Assembly (NCBI GenBank): GCA_963668595.1
Contig: OY764876.1
Span: 1,984,001-2,048,000, forward strand
Reading direction: 5' to 3'
DNA length: 64,000 bases
Source: GWE2-42-39 sp963668595
GTDB taxonomy: Bacteria > Bacteroidota > Bacteroidia > Bacteroidales > Prolixibacteraceae
Part shown: one piece after another, positions 63,079 to 64,000 of the stretch
How positions within the stretch are numbered: position 1 is the first letter of the stretch
Layout: each line of letters opens with the position of its first letter
Translations under genes and position numbers: made by a program
Notes under the pieces: generated by a model
What the model was told of the DNA's origin: nothing
Seen by the model: the letters and a program-made list of their open reading frames with translations, nothing else
The model's database searches: none

Positions 63079-63834
63079 TCAGAAGTTTATCGACAAATGC
63101 ACTCCTCTTTGAGGAGATGGAACCAATCGGTATCCGTGAGGATGAGCTTCGAAGTACAAACCATTGTAGCGGTAATATACCCGACCATCAATTCGGATTC
63201 GTTTACATGCAAAAGGTAATTCGCTGAATACGGTAAACAACGGAGCATCAATGATGACGTAGCCCAATCCGGTACGATATTCGCAGAAATGACCATCGTA
63301 ATAGTAGTACCGACCTTGTGGATACCTGAAAATATACGGATTGCGATCGAACTTCCGGTAAACCCGGCCATATTGAGGATGAACGTAATAAGAATGATGA
63401 TTTCCGCGATCACGATCCCAATCATGAGAAGGATGATGATAATCTGGGTTGTTGTTGTGACGATAATCTGGTTTGCTGCTATGATAGTCTGGTTTGTTGT
63501 ATTTCCTGCGATCACGATCATCTCTTCTAAAATCGTAACTTTCACTAAAGTTAGACTTGCTTTTTCTTTCACGAATTTCTTCGTTCTCACGCGAACGGGC
63601 AATCCGGTCATTATTATCAGTATGTTTCACCTGATATTCAGGTTTTTCCTGACTATGTTCATCTACTTTACGATGTTCGTTGCTTTCCCTCGTAGTGCGG
63701 GTTTCTCGTTTCTCCCTATCAACAGTAGTACCGTTGCTGCTTCGCCGTTGTGCCTGGGTTTGAATGCTTCCTCCTAAAATTGCCAGGGTAAATAGTACTG
63801 CTGTAATTGTTTTTAATTTCATGTTCGTTTTCAT
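63079..63834 (-). CDS. Secreted His/Tyr/Arg-rich protein, DUF6515-like
   Basis: 251 residues with a signal peptide (ITAVLFTLAILGGSIQTQA). Residues ~30-110 are highly charged (many R, E, D, K). Residues ~115-150 have repeated NPDYHH/KPDYH words. The C-terminal half is folded-looking, with GRYYYYDGHFCEYRTGLGYVIIDAP resembling the DUF6515-like periplasmic family of Bacteroidota. Two cysteines. The charged, disordered N-terminal half and histidine repeats suggest metal or surface binding (speculation). A sigma-54-type promoter lies about 75 bp upstream. Confidence 0.75.
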   Translation of the reverse strand: MKTNMKLKTITAVLFTLAILGGSIQTQAQRRSSNGTTVDREKRETRTTRESNEHRKVDEHSQEKPEYQVKHTDNNDRIARSRENEEIRERKSKSNFSESYDFRRDDRDRRKYNKPDYHSSKPDYRHNNNPDYHHPSHDWDRDRGNHHSYYVHPQYGRVYRKFDRNPYIFRYPQGRYYYYDGHFCEYRTGLGYVIIDAPLFTVFSELPFACKRIRIDGRVYYRYNGLYFEAHPHGYRLVPSPQRGVHLSINF

Positions 63835-64000
63835 GGCTTCCGGTTTTAAAAATTAAACATTCTGGTTTTGCGCGCCTCTTTGTCTCTACCGGCATTTTCA
63901 CATGGATTGGCAAAGCGTGTGCCAAAAAAACGGATATTCAGACCGTCATTTTTTCATTCATCAAAAAACCAAGCAATTAGCTTATGAAATTTAATTATTT
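63835..64000. other. Upstream region at the right edge
   Basis: 166 bp without a gene; holds the sigma-54 promoter and a leader of about 65 nt. Confidence 0.5.
63908..63925 (-). promoter_or_regulatory. Sigma-54 (RpoN) promoter
   Basis: On the minus strand TTGGCACACGCTTTGCCA fits TTGGCAC-n5-TTGC: GG and GC are separated by exactly 10 bp. Transcription would start near 63898, about 65 nt before the start codon at 63834. An upstream ACGG...CCGT inverted repeat may be an enhancer element. Confidence 0.72.

Noticed and set aside
63289..63777. Long plus-strand frame antisense to the His/Tyr-rich protein
   Set aside because: Its Ile/Val/Met-rich composition is an artefact of the histidine/aspartate/arginine repeats on the coding strand.

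Overview
The window reads as a chromosomal segment of a Bacteroidota bacterium, most likely a marine or gut Bacteroidales/Marinilabiliales-type organism (the order is inference). The evidence is the end of a SusD-type nutrient-binding gene with surface lipoproteins, an ECF sigma factor of the Bacteroidota type, the type IX secretion gene porQ, a GldL-like small protein, an arginine pathway that uses succinylated intermediates, and promoters fitting TTTG-N17/18-TAnnTTTG. Two tRNA genes are present (Trp-CCA, Ser-TGA); I see no rRNA, CRISPR array, phage or insertion sequence.

Layout. 1-5.1 kb is the 3' end of a polysaccharide/glycoprotein utilisation locus: SusD fragment, discoidin-type lipoprotein, M60 (mucinase-type) metallopeptidase, and a convergent ECF sigma factor. 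5.4-15.3 kb is a ten-gene, one-direction arginine/proline cluster in the order argR, GNAT acyltransferase, argG, argC, argD, proC, proB, proA, argF', argB. A GH20 hexosaminidase follows, then carAB (18.2-22.8 kb) behind a long leader. Tandem ArgR operators with exactly 21-bp centre spacing can be read at both argR and carA. The carA leader also has a terminator-like hairpin just before the start codon, so carAB looks both repressed and attenuated. 22.9-30.2 kb holds an AAA_14/DUF4143 ATPase, a secreted sialidase-fold protein, a GldL-like miniprotein, a PIF1-like helicase and an orphan LutA-type protein. 30.5-34.1 kb is serC-serA-DUF1015, a serine biosynthesis group interrupted by two palindromic elements. 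34.1-38.8 kb holds a DinB-like protein, the tRNAs, HU, a TrmH-type methyltransferase and a dipeptidyl-peptidase III.

38.8-43.7 kb is the most notable region: a compact class I lanthipeptide locus with lanC, a split LanB (glutamylation and elimination halves as separate, translationally coupled genes) and a small precursor gene. The precursor has a double-glycine leader, and its core carries five Ser/Thr-x2-3-Cys modules, so it is predicted to form a five-ring lanthipeptide. No transporter or leader peptidase is present in the window.

43.8-64 kb holds a sialate O-acetylesterase, a giant AsmA-like envelope protein, a divergent GT2/ArnT-like pair, a small overlapping gene pair of unknown role (DUF6169-like), a PAP2 phosphatase, an outer-membrane barrel, a secreted C1B peptidase, PhnA, and the group pfkA-ispH-cmk-porQ. 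It ends with an SQR-like flavoprotein plus a 54-residue companion and a secreted His/Tyr-rich protein preceded by a near-perfect sigma-54 promoter.

Caveat: all family names come from reading motifs by eye; no database search or structure prediction was run.
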